64,000 nt of DNA, taken from positions 620,001-684,000 of the forward strand of contig JBAIAA010000656.1 in the NCBI GenBank assembly GCA_037893245.1, in the 5' to 3' direction. Source of the stretch: Crossaster papposus. Lineage: Eukaryota; Echinodermata; Asteroidea; Velatida; Solasteridae. Positions 33,991 through 45,482 of the stretch are shown one piece after another. The position numbers were made by a program, and so were the translations under genes. The notes beneath the pieces are model-generated. The model was not told the DNA's origin. It searched no databases and was given only the letters and a program-made list of their open reading frames with translations. Numbering within the stretch: position 1 is the stretch's first letter; each line of letters opens with the position of its first letter.

Positions 33991-36440
33991 ACTGACCATT
34001 GCGATTTTTGGATAATTCTACAGTACATAATACATTTATGCACGTCAAATAAAATAGTTCTGGACACAATATGCTGTGTACAAAAATTACCACCATGAAC
34101 TAAAGTCAACCGTACGGGACAGTCTTCGTGGAATGTGTACAAAATTGGTCTGAAAATACCTGTATTGTGGAATTCAATTCTTTGTAAAGGGTACCCTAGA
34201 CCAACTGATTCAATAAATCTGCTGTTCTTTCGAAATATTCAAGTTTTTCTCTAAGATAGGACCACAATATGAACAAATCCCGCTGGAAACGAAAATTCGC
34301 TAGCGATTGTCATAGGTTGTGTACAAAACTGAAAACGAATCGTCCAAGTCGGTAATTTAACTTCGAAATTGGGAACGAGGCAACCGCAACCTCCCCCCTG
34401 TATATACCGAGTGGACCGCTATTACCGACTTGGCACCAAGTCTAGCATTCTGGTAGTGTGGCCATATGTATTGGACGCCTAATTTTCATGCAGGGTTTCT
34501 CGATGATCTTACGTAATCAAGCTTTGGGTTAGTGTTGAGATGAAAACCGCGAATTCCTAACTTTACTTGTCCAAAGTGTCGATTAGTAGATACGAATCCA
34601 CACTTTTTGTCCAAAGAGGTCGATTCGTAGATACGAATCCTCACTTTTAACAATGGAGTGACGTCATAGCAATGGTTTAAATATGTGGTTTTTTTTAATG
34701 GCCGCTCGACACATTTTAATGCGGGTCATGTAGTAACGGGTCATGTAGCGACTTTTTTGGAAAGTCGTGAATATTGACGTCAAATTTGACGTCAAAAGGA
34801 AAAGGAAGGTGGAAAACCTGATTGGTAAAACCCCCAGAGATGATGTGGGGAGAGCGCCAGGTATTGATGTGGGGAAAGGCCCAGATTTTAGTAATGGTCG
34901 AGTGTTAAATGAAATTGAGCACTTTAAGGTTTTAGTTACCTGCTTTTATAAAATCACGCTAAGGTTAAATTGCACTGTGCAAGTAATTGAACATGTACAC
35001 GTCACGCTACAAGGTACTTGCTATGACGGGCGTGGTCCACTCTATGCATTTTGATGTCCACTGTGTTGTCTTGCGAACCAGTACATTTTGAGAAATAAAA
35101 CAAACAAATGAGGAGATGAACCCCGTTTATAACAATGAGATAATAAAACCTCTCGGGAAAATGAGACAAATAATAATAATCTGGAATGAGTACCGTAAAT
35201 AAAGGGAGCAAGCCGCAAAAGGAATTAGGCAGAGCGGATTATCAGGAGATAAATATCTCTATACAAAGATGGCAGCAAATAGCATCGGGGAAGAAACACA
35301 TGCGTGAAAATGTATTTATACAAAATTAGAGAATGGAGTCCCTATGTATCGACAATTTTGTTTTCTCCGTTGTTTTTACGATTTGACCATGATGTTGTGT
35401 CCGGCTTTGCCTCGCTTTTGTAGAAAAGGGCCACTGTCGGCCAATCATCAAGAATGATTTAAATCGTGAATTACATACTTTGGTGCTGACATGCATTAGT
35501 AGATAAAATATTTTCAATTGTTAGCTGAGCTAACCGTTTCGCATAAGAATGTTTTACAGGAAGGACTCTGGTACATCGAAGTGAGAGAATGCTGTAGCGA
35601 AGGATGCAAGTCAGGATTAGAACTTCGGCACCTCAATTGGGTATTCTTCAAGACAATGGCCTCGTCGGGCGCACTAATTGAAGAGGTAACGACGGAGAAG
35701 GGACATCCAGAAAGATACTGGAGATTGTGAGTATTGTTTGAAATAAAGTAACACGGAGACGCTGCCTATGTTCCGCTTCTCCCGGACATTTGTATCGGTG
35801 AAGAATATAAAGAGGTTTAATCGGCTTAGGGCAGTTCGTGTCCCCCCAAAAAAAAAATATAAAAAAATAACAACAATAATTAAATAAATCGCAGGCGGAA
35901 CTAAAAGTAATATCACGCCCCAACTGGTGATTTACAGATTAGTCGAATACAAACAACCGTTTGCGGTCTTGGCAGCGGAGCGTCTACCACAAAATAGGGC
36001 CAGGAAGGAATGTGATACACGTAGTCCCATGTGGCGGGTGTATTACGAAGTTTGAGCGACAATGCACATCCTTTTAAGTCACAATATCTCTTCTGCTGCA
36101 GTAAGTTCAATGGAATCTAGGTGTGGAAGTCCAAGTTTCGTGGAAATCATGTCACGTCTACATCAGGGAAATGAAATGTCTACACGTTTATTCCATAACT
36201 CCCTGGCTTGGTCTACACATGGTTCAACCGCTTCAGACGGAGAGTCCAGGAGTATGAATTTCGAAATGATAAAATATTCATAAAAGCTAGCAGAAGAGCC
36301 TCGACGACTGGGCAGGAAAGGCAAATGATTTCCTTAGGTTTATGCGACGGAGGATATACGTTCTCATGTTTTTTAGAGGGTTGTGTTGTTTGTTTGTTTT
36401 GTTGTTGTTGTTTTTTGGACAGGTTCACATGCACGAGGTG
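33991..36440. other. No gene recognised
   Basis: Two adjacent near-copies of a segment of about 42 bp (GTCCAAAG, then CGATT(A/C)GTAGATACGAATCC) lie at about 34569-34650. A-rich tract near 35845-35870. Open frames such as that at 34767-35054 have no familiar motif. Confidence 0.45.
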
Positions 36441-36549
36441 TGAGCCAGCATGAGGAGTTATGTTCAGCGGCAGGCAAATAAACGGGGTATCACGAGGTCA
36501 CGCCAGCATGAGGAGTTATGTTCAGCGGCAGGCAAATAAACGGGGTATG
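36441..36549. repeat. Tandem duplication, unit about 61 bp
   Basis: GCCAGCATGAGGAGTTATG through AAATAAACGGGGTAT occurs twice, near-identical, separated by about 14 bp. It may be the edge of an LTR or leader of G1, but that is not shown. Confidence 0.85.
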
Positions 36550-36699
36550 ACGTTTCTTGGTTAAACAGACGATCGGAGATAGGGGAGGTAGTCGGCGCAG
36601 CCGAAATTGAAATTGATACACTCGTATTCGGTTGGGGTTGGATTATGGGATGGTTTAGTCAAATCCACACAAGTCCAGTTTATATGTACAAGGTATCAT

Positions 36700-38054
36700 T
36701 TTACATTTGAGGGAATTCGGATGGCGCGGGTCGACTCGGATGAGAATGTCCTTTGATTTAAAGCAACCAGGAGGTATAGTGAACAGCTGTCAAATTTCGC
36801 CGATGGATGGGCTCGGTGCGAAAGCAAAATGCCCTGCACTCGGCAGTACGTGCAGGTCCTGCGGCAAAACCAACCATTGGCAGATCGTATGCAGATTTCG
36901 CAAGCAAACACAGGGCAAACCAACATAATGGTACGCGTCCAAAATCCCGAAGTAGGAGTAGGGGTAGGCAGAAATTCACACAAAGCAAAAATGTCAGTAC
37001 AGTCAATCAAGGTGATGAACCTCAGATCCAAGATGCGCTAGACCAACTAAGTTTCGAGTCTATAAAGATAAATCATATTGGTCACACCAACAGCACTAAA
37101 CAAGATGAAGCTTATGCAGTACTAGACATAAAGCTAGATGACAAACCTAATCCTGCTACACTCAAAGTGAAAGTCGACACTCCGCATATTCCGTAGAATG
37201 TACCCAAGGAAACTCGATAGCACGGGTTTTCCAAAACAAGACAAAAGTACAAAACAGAAAACGGTACTCACGACATACAATGAGACAACAATCCCACACT
37301 ATGGTACAATGAAAATACCATGCGGACACAAAGAGAAAAATGAGAATACAGAATTCTACATTGCAGATGTCCAAGGTCCTGCCATACTGGGCCTACCATC
37401 ATGCCTCGAGTTGAAAGTTGTTTCACTCAATTGCAGCATTCAAGAGACACAGACACAGTCATTGACAAAGGTCAACTCAAAACAAGACCTGCAGCGACTG
37501 TATCCAGATAGATTTGAAGGTATTGGCAACTTCGACGGAGAGTACCATATTGTGGTTAACCCAGAAGTTCCACCTGTTGTCCATGCGGCCAGAAGATGCC
37601 CTGTCCAAATTAAAGATGACATAAAGAAAGGATTGGATGACATGATCAAGTTAGGGGTAATAACACCCGTAACTGAACCTACAGATTGGGTTTCAAGCTT
37701 GGCATACTCACAGAAACCAAACGGTAGATGGCGCGTCTGTCTAGACCCAAAATACTTAAACGCAGCTATAAAGCGCAGCCACCACCACACCCCCACATTA
37801 AAGAAGGTCACATACAACTTGATGCCAGACATGGTTATTGGTCAGTTTCCCTTGATCGAGAATCGAGCATGCTCACGACATTCAAAAGTACCTTTGGAAG
37901 ATTTCGCTTCACTAGGCTTCTCTTTGGGCTATGTGTCAGTCAAGACATATTTCAACAGAAGATGGACCAAATCCTAGAGAAGTGTCCAGGCACAGTCGAT
38001 ATAGCAGACGATGTTGAAGTCTTCGGCAAGACTGAGCCGGAGCATGATGAAAAC
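36700..38054 (+). pseudogene. Ty3/Gypsy element G1, gag end to RT
   Basis: Plus strand, several frames. CCHC knuckle CRSCGKTNHWQIVC (about 36850), an arginine/serine linker, protease start LKVKVDT (37170) whose active-site segment is deleted so that the frame breaks, protease end AILGLPSCLELK, then RT with LGVITPVTEPTDWVSS, GRWRVCLDPKYLN and, after another frameshift and small deletion, LDARHGYWSV, LLFGLCVSQDIFQQ and the catalytic IADD (about 38000). The frame reaches HDEN at 38054, where LTR element G2 begins; it resumes at 57839. Confidence 0.88.
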
Positions 38055-38180
38055 TAGAGGATATTATGTTTAGTATGTTATACATAGAGATAATAATCTT
38101 ATGCTTTGTTGTATCATTAAATACAGGTTATGCCTTGAGCATTATTACTACGAACTAGAACAAAGACTTACAGAGTTATT
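38055..38180 (+). repeat. G2 5' LTR
   Basis: 126 bp, starts TAGAGGATATTATG and ends CAGAGTTATT. It lacks the usual TG...CA ends. Four substitutions against the 3' copy. Confidence 0.88.
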
Positions 38181-38181
38181 T

Positions 38182-38195
38182 ATGCTCAAGGCATA
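38182..38195 (+). promoter_or_regulatory. Putative self-complementary primer-binding site of G2
   Basis: ATGCTCAAGGCATA, starting two bases after the 5' LTR, is the exact complement of 38129-38142 within the LTR. I see no match to a tRNA 3' end. The position is that of a primer-binding site, so a Tf1-like self-priming RNA 5' end is possible. Confidence 0.5.
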
Positions 38196-38244
38196 CAAGT
38201 ACCTGTGATCAAGACCCGCAAGCAAGGTAGATACAGGAAACAAA

Positions 38245-38760
38245 ATGCCAGGTGTGAGGTGCCCAATCACTGCGTGCGAATATGTCACGCCAGATGACGC
38301 CACACCTGAACTCCTCATTGTGCTCCTGCAGATCCACAGCAAAGAACATGACATGACAGCAGGGCAGCCGGCTTGTGCAAAAACTGAGAAAGTCAAACGA
38401 CCCACTGTATCGCGGGGTGGCTCTTCAGAGGAATGGACATATTTTGTCTCCAGATGGAGTGACTATAAAACTGCTACCAAGATTAGTGGCACAGAGGTTG
38501 TCATCCAACTCCTAGAATGCTGCGACGAGACTCTCCGTAAAGACCTCACACGCACAAATGGAGGCTCACTAACTGGAAAAGCTGAGCAGGACGTCCTATA
38601 AGCCATACAACGACTTGCTGTCCGTGTGGAGAACGTAATGGTCTCCCGCGTCTAGCTCCATAACATGAAGCAAGACAGGGACGAGCCTGTTCGCAATTTT
38701 GGTGCACGCCTCCGTGGTCAAGCTGGGGTGTGTAAACTCGACCTCCAGTGCCCCAATTGT
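38245..38760 (+). pseudogene. G2 gag, first part
   Basis: Starts at ATG 38245 (MPGVRCPITACEYVTPDD), runs through a capsid-like stretch (EWTYFVSRWSDYKTATKI, LECCDETLRKDL), and after stops at 38599-38601 and 38653-38655 continues in frame (NMKQDRDEPVRNFGARLRG) to CPNC at 38760, where the 1.29-kb insertion begins. Gag packages the RNA in virus-like particles. Two stops and one insertion make it a pseudogene. Confidence 0.82.
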
Positions 38761-40050
38761 CACAGCTGAATTTGAGCAGGTGCATATTTCTTTAATTATT
38801 CAGGGATTTATTGGTGGGACCATGATTGTTATGTTAACGGTATATTTAATCTTATTTTGTTAAGTAGGTATTTGTGGTTTAGCTGGCTGGAATGCAGTTG
38901 GCGTGCTTGAGGGATTTCAGGTATGCTGTGAAATTAGTTGGAGTTGTATAAAAGGTGGGAATAACAGTTGAGCGAGGTCAGTTGTTACTAGAAGCTGGTA
39001 TGAAAGTGAACAGTGGTTTTGAGTGCTGCTGGCGGAGCCATTTCTTGGCAGCTTGTGCTATCCCTTGACCCATCGGCACAGGAAAATTGAAGTCCTGTGA
39101 GGTTTCTCGGGTGTGGCTCGGACAAGCAGGTCAGCGTGGCAATTACAATCGTAAGTTATGTTTTCCTGGTAATTTATTTTGGTTATTTATGTGGAAGATT
39201 GTTTGATTTAACTTTGCCCACTTAAATTTTTTCAGTTTGGTTGCTTTTGTAGCACCGAATTGATTAATTATTTTATTTATATAGATGGTCCCTATGTCAC
39301 GTTATGAGGCTACTTGAGCTGATGTTTGCGGGCAGTAATGGTGTTCTGGATCCTAGTCGAGTGATTGGACCTTGAGGATTGGATGCCGTATAACAGATGC
39401 CTGCCCACTGAGTAATCACTGGACCTTGAGGGTTGGATGCCGTATATCAAATGCCTGCAACCAGGAACCAGTATTTCGGACGCCGTGCCTGATATCGTCC
39501 AATATTCTCATTCTCGGCTTGTGCGACGGGCGTCGCATCCTATCTAACCAACAGAACTAGCAACATTCTGTATTGTATTAAATGTTATTGTATTATTGAT
39601 GTATTTATTCACCGCACTTGTATTTTGGATGTACCGAATCCACTTGTATTTTTGAATGTACCGCATTCGGTTGTATTTTGGATTTACCGAAATCACCTGT
39701 AATTTAGATGTATTGAATTTACAGTTAATGTTCTTAATGTATGGAGATACTGTGCAAACCAAAGCATTTGTTAGCCTACATGTAGGCCTATGTGTATATA
39801 TACAGAGGACTGAAATGGTCATCAGATAGGTAGAATCGGGAATTATGAAATTGCGTACTAATTGAATTGCCTCGAAATATATTTTTGATACGCTTTTAGG
39901 CTTTTAAAGTAACTTGAGATAATTCTAGACTGTAAAAACAGACCATTGATGTAACCATAATCGGATAATAAATTGATTTAATTGATAAATTGTTTAATTC
40001 TTAAATGTTAGAAACGATATAAGTTGTATTTATTGCAAGTATCCCGGAAG
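38761..40050. mobile_element. 1.29-kb insertion in G2 gag, solo-LTR-like
   Basis: The gag frame breaks at TTGT (38757-38760) and resumes at TTGT (40051-40054) in the same codon phase, so TTGT is the likely duplication. The insert has no coding frame, a TATAAAAG near 38948 and AATAAA near 39968, as expected of an LTR. The borders TGTCACA and TGTGACA are also inverted copies of each other. Solo LTR versus unrelated element cannot be settled by eye. Confidence 0.65.
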
Positions 40051-40923
40051 TTGTGACAACCACACGGTCAACTACAGCGACCAGGTGGTGCGGGATGCTA
40101 TAACTCGTGGCGTCAGTGACCAGGAGATCCAGTTGGACCTCCTCGGTGAGCAGAACCAGGACATGTCTCTGGAAGACACCATCCGCTATATCGAGGCAAA
40201 AGAGAGCGGCAAACGATCTGCCAACCGCCTATTGAATAACACTGTCTCAACCTCTGCCACCTCCGCCACGAGCAGCTATCGCTCGCAGCAACAAGTTGTG
40301 TGCAGTTATTGTGGCCGAAAGGAGTCTCATGGCAAACGTCGCCAGGACCGTGACAAAGTTTGCCCCGCCTTTGGCCATGTGTGCAACAAGTGTAACGTTC
40401 GAGGACACTTTGAAGCAGTTTGCCGTGGTGGTGGCCGCAGTGCTCGTTTCACAGACTCAGGAAACCAGAACAAGGGAACAAAAGACTCAGAAAGTGCTTT
40501 TTTTGACGCCCTCTGTGGCATATCACATGACTCTAACTATGACTCTTTTTCTGATGATTTGTGTAGTTTAGATGCAGGTGGTAATCATGTAATTAATCTT
40601 GATCACCATGTTTATAACACCCTGTGTGACACGTGGGAGCGACGGGCCTCTGACCCCCAACCCTTCGTTAATGTTACCATTCATGCCCTCCCCTCAGATT
40701 ACCATGCACTTGGCCTTGACATGCCCCTTACCCCAAACACTGTCCAATACCGTGCCATGGCTGACACGGGCTGTCAGTCCTGCCTCGCTGGCGCCAAGCT
40801 GCTCCAACGCATGGGATTGCAGACACACCATCTCATACCAGTCACCATGCAGATGAGTGCCGCTAACAGCAGATGCATACGCATCCTTGGAGCCCTAGTC
40901 CTCAGAATCTCTGGCACGGCAGC
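40051..40923 (+). pseudogene. G2 gag end and protease start
   Basis: The plus-strand frame resumes after the insertion (DNHTVNYSDQVVRDAI), continues to two zinc knuckles (CSYCGRKESH then CPAFGH; CNKCNVRGHFEAVC, about 40300-40430), an acidic linker, and the aspartic protease with ADTGCQSCLAG (about 40760) and flap region VTMQMSAANS. It stops where G3 inserted after AGATG (40924-40928) and picks up again at 45663. Confidence 0.88.
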
Positions 40924-40928
40924 AGATG

Positions 40929-41103
40929 TGTAACGTTTCTATGCTGACAAGCAGCTATCAACAGATGTTTGCTATGAGTTTAGGACAGTTAGAAAACGAC
41001 ACACACGACAGTTCAAGTCGAGAACACACAGTGTGACCCACAGAGGTCACCTTTATTAATATCAGCAACTGAGGGCGGTAGACAACTTTAGTGATACATC
41101 ACA
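40929..41103 (-). repeat. G3 3' LTR
   Basis: 175 bp, TG...CA in type, two differences from the 5' LTR (C versus A at base 6; G versus A near base 120). Confidence 0.96.
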
Positions 41104-41113
41104 TCTCCCCCAT
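41104..41113 (-). promoter_or_regulatory. G3 polypurine tract
   Basis: On the minus strand ATGGGGGAGA lies directly next to the 3' LTR, the standard site for plus-strand DNA priming. Confidence 0.75.
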
Positions 41114-41404
41114 ATACCAATTTAAACTTAAAAAAACAAAGAGAGCAATAAAGAAAACTTTTGAAAGAAAATAGCCAGCTAGAACAAATGTTTTAAAAGT
41201 GTTTCTGAGAGGATATTTTTAAAAGCAGAAACACTGGGATATATGTTATCAAGGAAAGGGAAACACCGGTTGTGACAAGGAAATTAAAATAAGACAAGCA
41301 ATATACTAATGTTCCCCATTAGAGTATTCGACAACATGTTAACTAGATACAAAATACATGTCAGGAGGATTTACAAAAGCTTTAAAATATGTGTACCGCA
41401 ACAA

Positions 41405-44400
41405 TTACATGTCAAGTTTTTGAGTGGGTTGTACTACTCTGCCACTTCTGGTTGTAGTGGCCTGACCTACATCAACAGTGTCATATTTAACACCTTGTGC
41501 TATTGTCTTACTGGGTACTTCTACCGGCTGTTGGATACGAGTGCTTTCATTTTGTCTGCTTACAGAGACCGGGTTGGGCATGGGCAATGGCATTACATGT
41601 ATGTCCCCTTCACTATCAGTATGCTCTTTGTATTGGAAAATGTGTCGTCTGTTCCTTCTGTACACTTTTCCAGATGGTGTTGCTATCATGTAGCTCCTTG
41701 GGTTGTTATGTTTTTCTGTTACTTTCCCTAATGCCCATCGACTGTGAGGATCTTGGAATCTAACCTGTTCCCCAGGTTGTAGTGTGCTCTGGGGTTTGCT
41801 ACATGTCATGTCATAGTAGTGTTTTTGTACACTTTGTCTCTTTTTGAGTTTAGTTTCCATGGGCGGAACCACTTGTGGTTTGAGGAGAGTGGATGAAGTG
41901 GGAAGTCGACTTTTGAGCAAGCGACTATTGAGTATTTGTGCTGGTGCATAGCCATCCGTGCCATCAATGGGCGTGTTACGATATTCTAGTAGTGCCATAT
42001 AGGGGTCGCGCCCAGATGCCTTGGCTTTTTTCATGAGAGTTTTCACTGTTTGAACACATCGCTCAGCTTGCCCATTGCTTTGTGGATACCTCGGGCTAGA
42101 GGTGACATGTTTGAACTCCCACTTGTTTTGGAATGTTCTGAAGTCTTCACATATGAATTGGCTTGCATTGTCAGTAATTAACAAATCTGGTGTACCAGAT
42201 CGAGCAAAGATAATTTTCAACTCATGTATGACTGAATGGGCTGTGAGATTTTGCAAGGCCTGTACTTCCGGAAATTTCGAGTAATAATAAACTACGAGCA
42301 AATAGTCCACTCCATCCAGGTGGAACACATCTGCAGCCAGTTTAGACCAAGGTCTATCAGGTAAGTCATGTTGGATCATTGGTTCTGCGGGTTGGGCTTT
42401 CCTGCCCGACTGACAAATTGCACACTTTGACACAATGTCTTCGCTTTGAGCATTCATACCTGGCCAGTATAAGATTGCCCGTGCTCTCTGTTTGAGTTTC
42501 ACTATACCAAGGTGGGACTCATGAATATTTTTGAGCATCTTCCTTTGCATACTTCGCGGAACCACGACCCGGTTGCCAAGAAACATGATACCATCGCACG
42601 ACACTAATTCACTGTGAACTGCATGATATGGAACAACATCACTTGTCATGTGGTGTTTGTCGGCAGGCCAGCCATTGACGATATGGTCTTTGACCTTCGC
42701 AAGTGTGTGATCAGCATCTGTTTCTTCGCTGAACTGTTGTAATCGCGACTCGGTAATTGGGAGGTGCCTTATTATCATGTTGATTTCCCGTTTGTCATCA
42801 AATTCTGAGGCATTGTCAACTCCGCTCTTTATTATGCGGCTTAAAGCATCTGGTACAAACATTGTGCAGCCCGGTTGCCACTGTACACAGAGGTCATAGT
42901 ATCTCAGTAGGTGCATGCGCATGCGCTGCAATCTTGGGCTTAACTTATGCAATGGTTTTTGAAACACTCCTACTAATGGCTTATGATCTGTGATCACCGT
43001 TGTCTGCTTTCCAAAAATATAATCATGGAATTTGTGGCATGCAAAGAGAATGGCACACATCTCTTTTTCTATGGTCGCATTTTTCTCCTCGGCTGTATTT
43101 GTACTACGCGATGCATATGCTACTGATCTGTTATCTTGCATCAATACTGATCCAAACCCATGTTTGGATGCATCAGTTGCAAGACTGACTGGTTTGTCCA
43201 CATCATACAACATCAGCACTGGAGCTGAAGTTATGATACCCTTTAGTGTTTCTACAGCTTTGGTATGTTTTTCATCCCAATGCCATGCTACTTGCTTTTC
43301 CGTAAGCTGTCGCAACGGCGCAGTGACTTCAGAAAGATTGGGAATGAATCTACCGACATAAGTAATCATTCCGAGAAAGGTCTCTAGCTCGCTTTTCTTT
43401 GTTGGAAGAGGCATTTCCAACACTGACTGGATCCGCGCTGGACTTGGTGAGAGCCCTTCTGCGGAAATCACATGCCCCACATATTCAATTTTGTTTGTGC
43501 CTAGAACCGATTTTTTTTTTTTGAGCTTGAGCCCAGATTCTTTGACCTTTTCAAGCAGTTTGGCTACTCGCTCATCATGTTGGGCCATGTTTTCACCCCA
43601 AACTAGGATATCATCAACAACAACCTCGACCCCTTCAAGTGACCCAAATTTAGTGATCATGACGCGCTGCCAGATTTCACTTGCCGAAGAAATGCCGAAT
43701 GGTAATACCAAGTATCGAAATCTTCCAAAGGGTGTATTAAACGTTGTGAAATACGAGCTTCTTTTTGTGAGTGAAAGTTGCCAATATCCACTTGTGGCAT
43801 CAAACTTTGAAAAAACTTTAGCATGTGGCATACGCGCAGCAACATCTTGGAGGGTAGGCATAGGGTAATGGGCTCTCTTTATTGCATTGTTTAGCTCTCT
43901 CGGGTCAAGGCAAATGCGCACACTGCCATCTGGTTTACTAACAATTGTCATGGAACTGACCCAGTCTGTGGGTTCTTCAACGCGCGCAATGACCCCAAGT
44001 TTTTCCATGCGTTTTAATTCGGAACTCACTTTGTCACGCAAGGTATAGGGAATGGTGCGTGGAGGGTTATGAACCGGCGTGGCATCTGCATGCAATGCAA
44101 TATCGTATTCATGGTTTCGTAGTCTCCCTAGCGCGTCATACAAATCATCATGATCCGCGAATGTAATCTTGCTATGTACCGGCATGTTTAATGAACCACC
44201 ACTAACCACTTCATCTACTCTTACTCTCTTAATCAACCCCAGCCTTTGGCATGTTTTCAGACCTAAGATAGGTTTTACATTTCCTCTTACCACCTGCAAA
44301 ACAACCTGATGTGTTGTCTTACCAACTTTCAAATTGGCTATGGTCTTGCCTAATGCCAACAGCTTGTGTCCTGAATAGGAATGCAGGGATGCATTACTGG

Positions 44401-45451
44401 GGAGCAATGCCAGTCCAGTGTCTTTGAAACAGTCTTCTGGCAGAACATCCGCTTGGGATCCTGAATCAAGCTTGAACTTCACTGCGGTTTTCCCAATATG
44501 ACAGGTTTCGATCCAGTCGTCCGGTTCTTTTCCAGTAATGTAGTCAATTACCAGGTCCTCAAGTTGGTTTGTTTGCTCCTGCATTTTGACACCGGCGACA
44601 TCATACTTCACACTGTCCTCATCATCACTACTGCTGTTCGTGATTTCCCTTACCACTTGTGCTCGGGAGTTGCGTCGGGCTTTGCATATTTTCGATTTGC
44701 TAAAATGTCCAACTTTATGGCATGAGTTGCACTTTTCAGACTGCGCAGGACAACGGTCGATGTAGTGTTCATAGGTGCAAAAATCACACACTGATTTTGC
44801 TCCAGTGTCTGAGTGACGGGTTGCTGTTTCCCTTCGCCTTTCAGGTTTACTGCCATATTTGGCTTTGGATGTCACACGGTTGATCTCATGTGTTTGTTGT
44901 GCCAAGTCCAGTTCAGTCTGCAATGCTTTGACATGTGTGGCGCTTATCTCATTGACCTGGCAGATGTTGACGCACTTCTCCTGTGTCAGGTTTTCTTCTT
45001 GCAAGAGTTTTTCTCGTGTCTTAGTATCTTTTACACCACACACAATTCTATCTCGAAGTAGGGAATTCTCGATGTCACCAAACTCACATTCTCTGACTAG
45101 GCTTTTCAAGGTTGTCAAGTAAGTATCAAATGGCTCATCTACCCTTTGACTTCTTGAATTGAACATGTACCGAAGTACAGACAAATTCCTCTTGGGTTCA
45201 CAGTACTGCTTGAACTTGGTTTTCAGTACCTCAAGTTTGTCCTTCTCATCATCCGCAAACGTCAATGTAGCGTACACTCGTTGTGCCGCTGGGCCTGCTA
45301 CATGTAGAAACGTTGCACATTGCACTGGCTCGGGTTTCTTGTGCAGTTCAGTCGCCATGGCATAGAGGTCGAATGAACGGCCCCATTCCTTCCATTTTTT
45401 CGCCAAGTTCCCTTTCATCTGCAACTGGCCCGGTGGTTTAAGGCCTGACAT
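41405..45451 (-). CDS. G3 gag-pol polyprotein, 1348 aa, intact
   Basis: Single frame from ATG 45451 to a stop at 41405. Capsid-like gag (1-210); zinc-binding CDFC...C (222-234) and CNSCHKVGHF..C (241-256); protease with LDSGSQADVLP (D329, DSG rather than DTG); RT about 470-660 with FDATSGYWQL (D551) and VVVDDILVWG (D613, D614); RNase H with ATDASKHGFGS (D760), E797 and TDHKPL (D822); integrase with HESHLG...CAIC zinc site (977-1013) and catalytic D1041, D1094, E1130 at D,D-35-E spacing; a C-terminal tail of about 150 residues. The order PR-RT-RH-IN marks Ty3/Gypsy. It replicates through an RNA intermediate. No stop or shift. Gag and pol share one frame, so regulation of their ratio is not by frameshift. 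Confidence 0.97.
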   Translation of the reverse strand: MSGLKPPGQLQMKGNLAKKWKEWGRSFDLYAMATELHKKPEPVQCATFLHVAGPAAQRVYATLTFADDEKDKLEVLKTKFKQYCEPKRNLSVLRYMFNSRSQRVDEPFDTYLTTLKSLVRECEFGDIENSLLRDRIVCGVKDTKTREKLLQEENLTQEKCVNICQVNEISATHVKALQTELDLAQQTHEINRVTSKAKYGSKPERRRETATRHSDTGAKSVCDFCTYEHYIDRCPAQSEKCNSCHKVGHFSKSKICKARRNSRAQVVREITNSSSDDEDSVKYDVAGVKMQEQTNQLEDLVIDYITGKEPDDWIETCHIGKTAVKFKLDSGSQADVLPEDCFKDTGLALLPSNASLHSYSGHKLLALGKTIANLKVGKTTHQVVLQVVRGNVKPILGLKTCQRLGLIKRVRVDEVVSGGSLNMPVHSKITFADHDDLYDALGRLRNHEYDIALHADATPVHNPPRTIPYTLRDKVSSELKRMEKLGVIARVEEPTDWVSSMTIVSKPDGSVRICLDPRELNNAIKRAHYPMPTLQDVAARMPHAKVFSKFDATSGYWQLSLTKRSSYFTTFNTPFGRFRYLVLPFGISSASEIWQRVMITKFGSLEGVEVVVDDILVWGENMAQHDERVAKLLEKVKESGLKLKKKKSVLGTNKIEYVGHVISAEGLSPSPARIQSVLEMPLPTKKSELETFLGMITYVGRFIPNLSEVTAPLRQLTEKQVAWHWDEKHTKAVETLKGIITSAPVLMLYDVDKPVSLATDASKHGFGSVLMQDNRSVAYASRSTNTAEEKNATIEKEMCAILFACHKFHDYIFGKQTTVITDHKPLVGVFQKPLHKLSPRLQRMRMHLLRYYDLCVQWQPGCTMFVPDALSRIIKSGVDNASEFDDKREINMIIRHLPITESRLQQFSEETDADHTLAKVKDHIVNGWPADKHHMTSDVVPYHAVHSELVSCDGIMFLGNRVVVPRSMQRKMLKNIHESHLGIVKLKQRARAILYWPGMNAQSEDIVSKCAICQSGRKAQPAEPMIQHDLPDRPWSKLAADVFHLDGVDYLLVVYYYSKFPEVQALQNLTAHSVIHELKIIFARSGTPDLLITDNASQFICEDFRTFQNKWEFKHVTSSPRYPQSNGQAERCVQTVKTLMKKAKASGRDPYMALLEYRNTPIDGTDGYAPAQILNSRLLKSRLPTSSTLLKPQVVPPMETKLKKRQSVQKHYYDMTCSKPQSTLQPGEQVRFQDPHSRWALGKVTEKHNNPRSYMIATPSGKVYRRNRRHIFQYKEHTDSEGDIHVMPLPMPNPVSVSRQNESTRIQQPVEVPSKTIAQGVKYDTVDVGQATTTRSGRVVQPTQKLDM

Positions 45452-45471
45452 TGTGATTTTTAAGATCCGTT

Positions 45472-45482
45472 TTCTGACACCA
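45472..45482 (-). promoter_or_regulatory. G3 primer-binding site, tRNA-Leu type
   Basis: TGGTGTCAGAA on the minus strand, immediately after the 5' LTR, matches the complement of animal tRNA-Leu 3' ends. Only the first 11 bases match well. Confidence 0.75.

Noticed and set aside
34767..35054. Open frame of 95 codons on the plus strand
   Set aside because: Starts at a non-ATG codon, composition is ordinary, no motif, no splice or promoter support.
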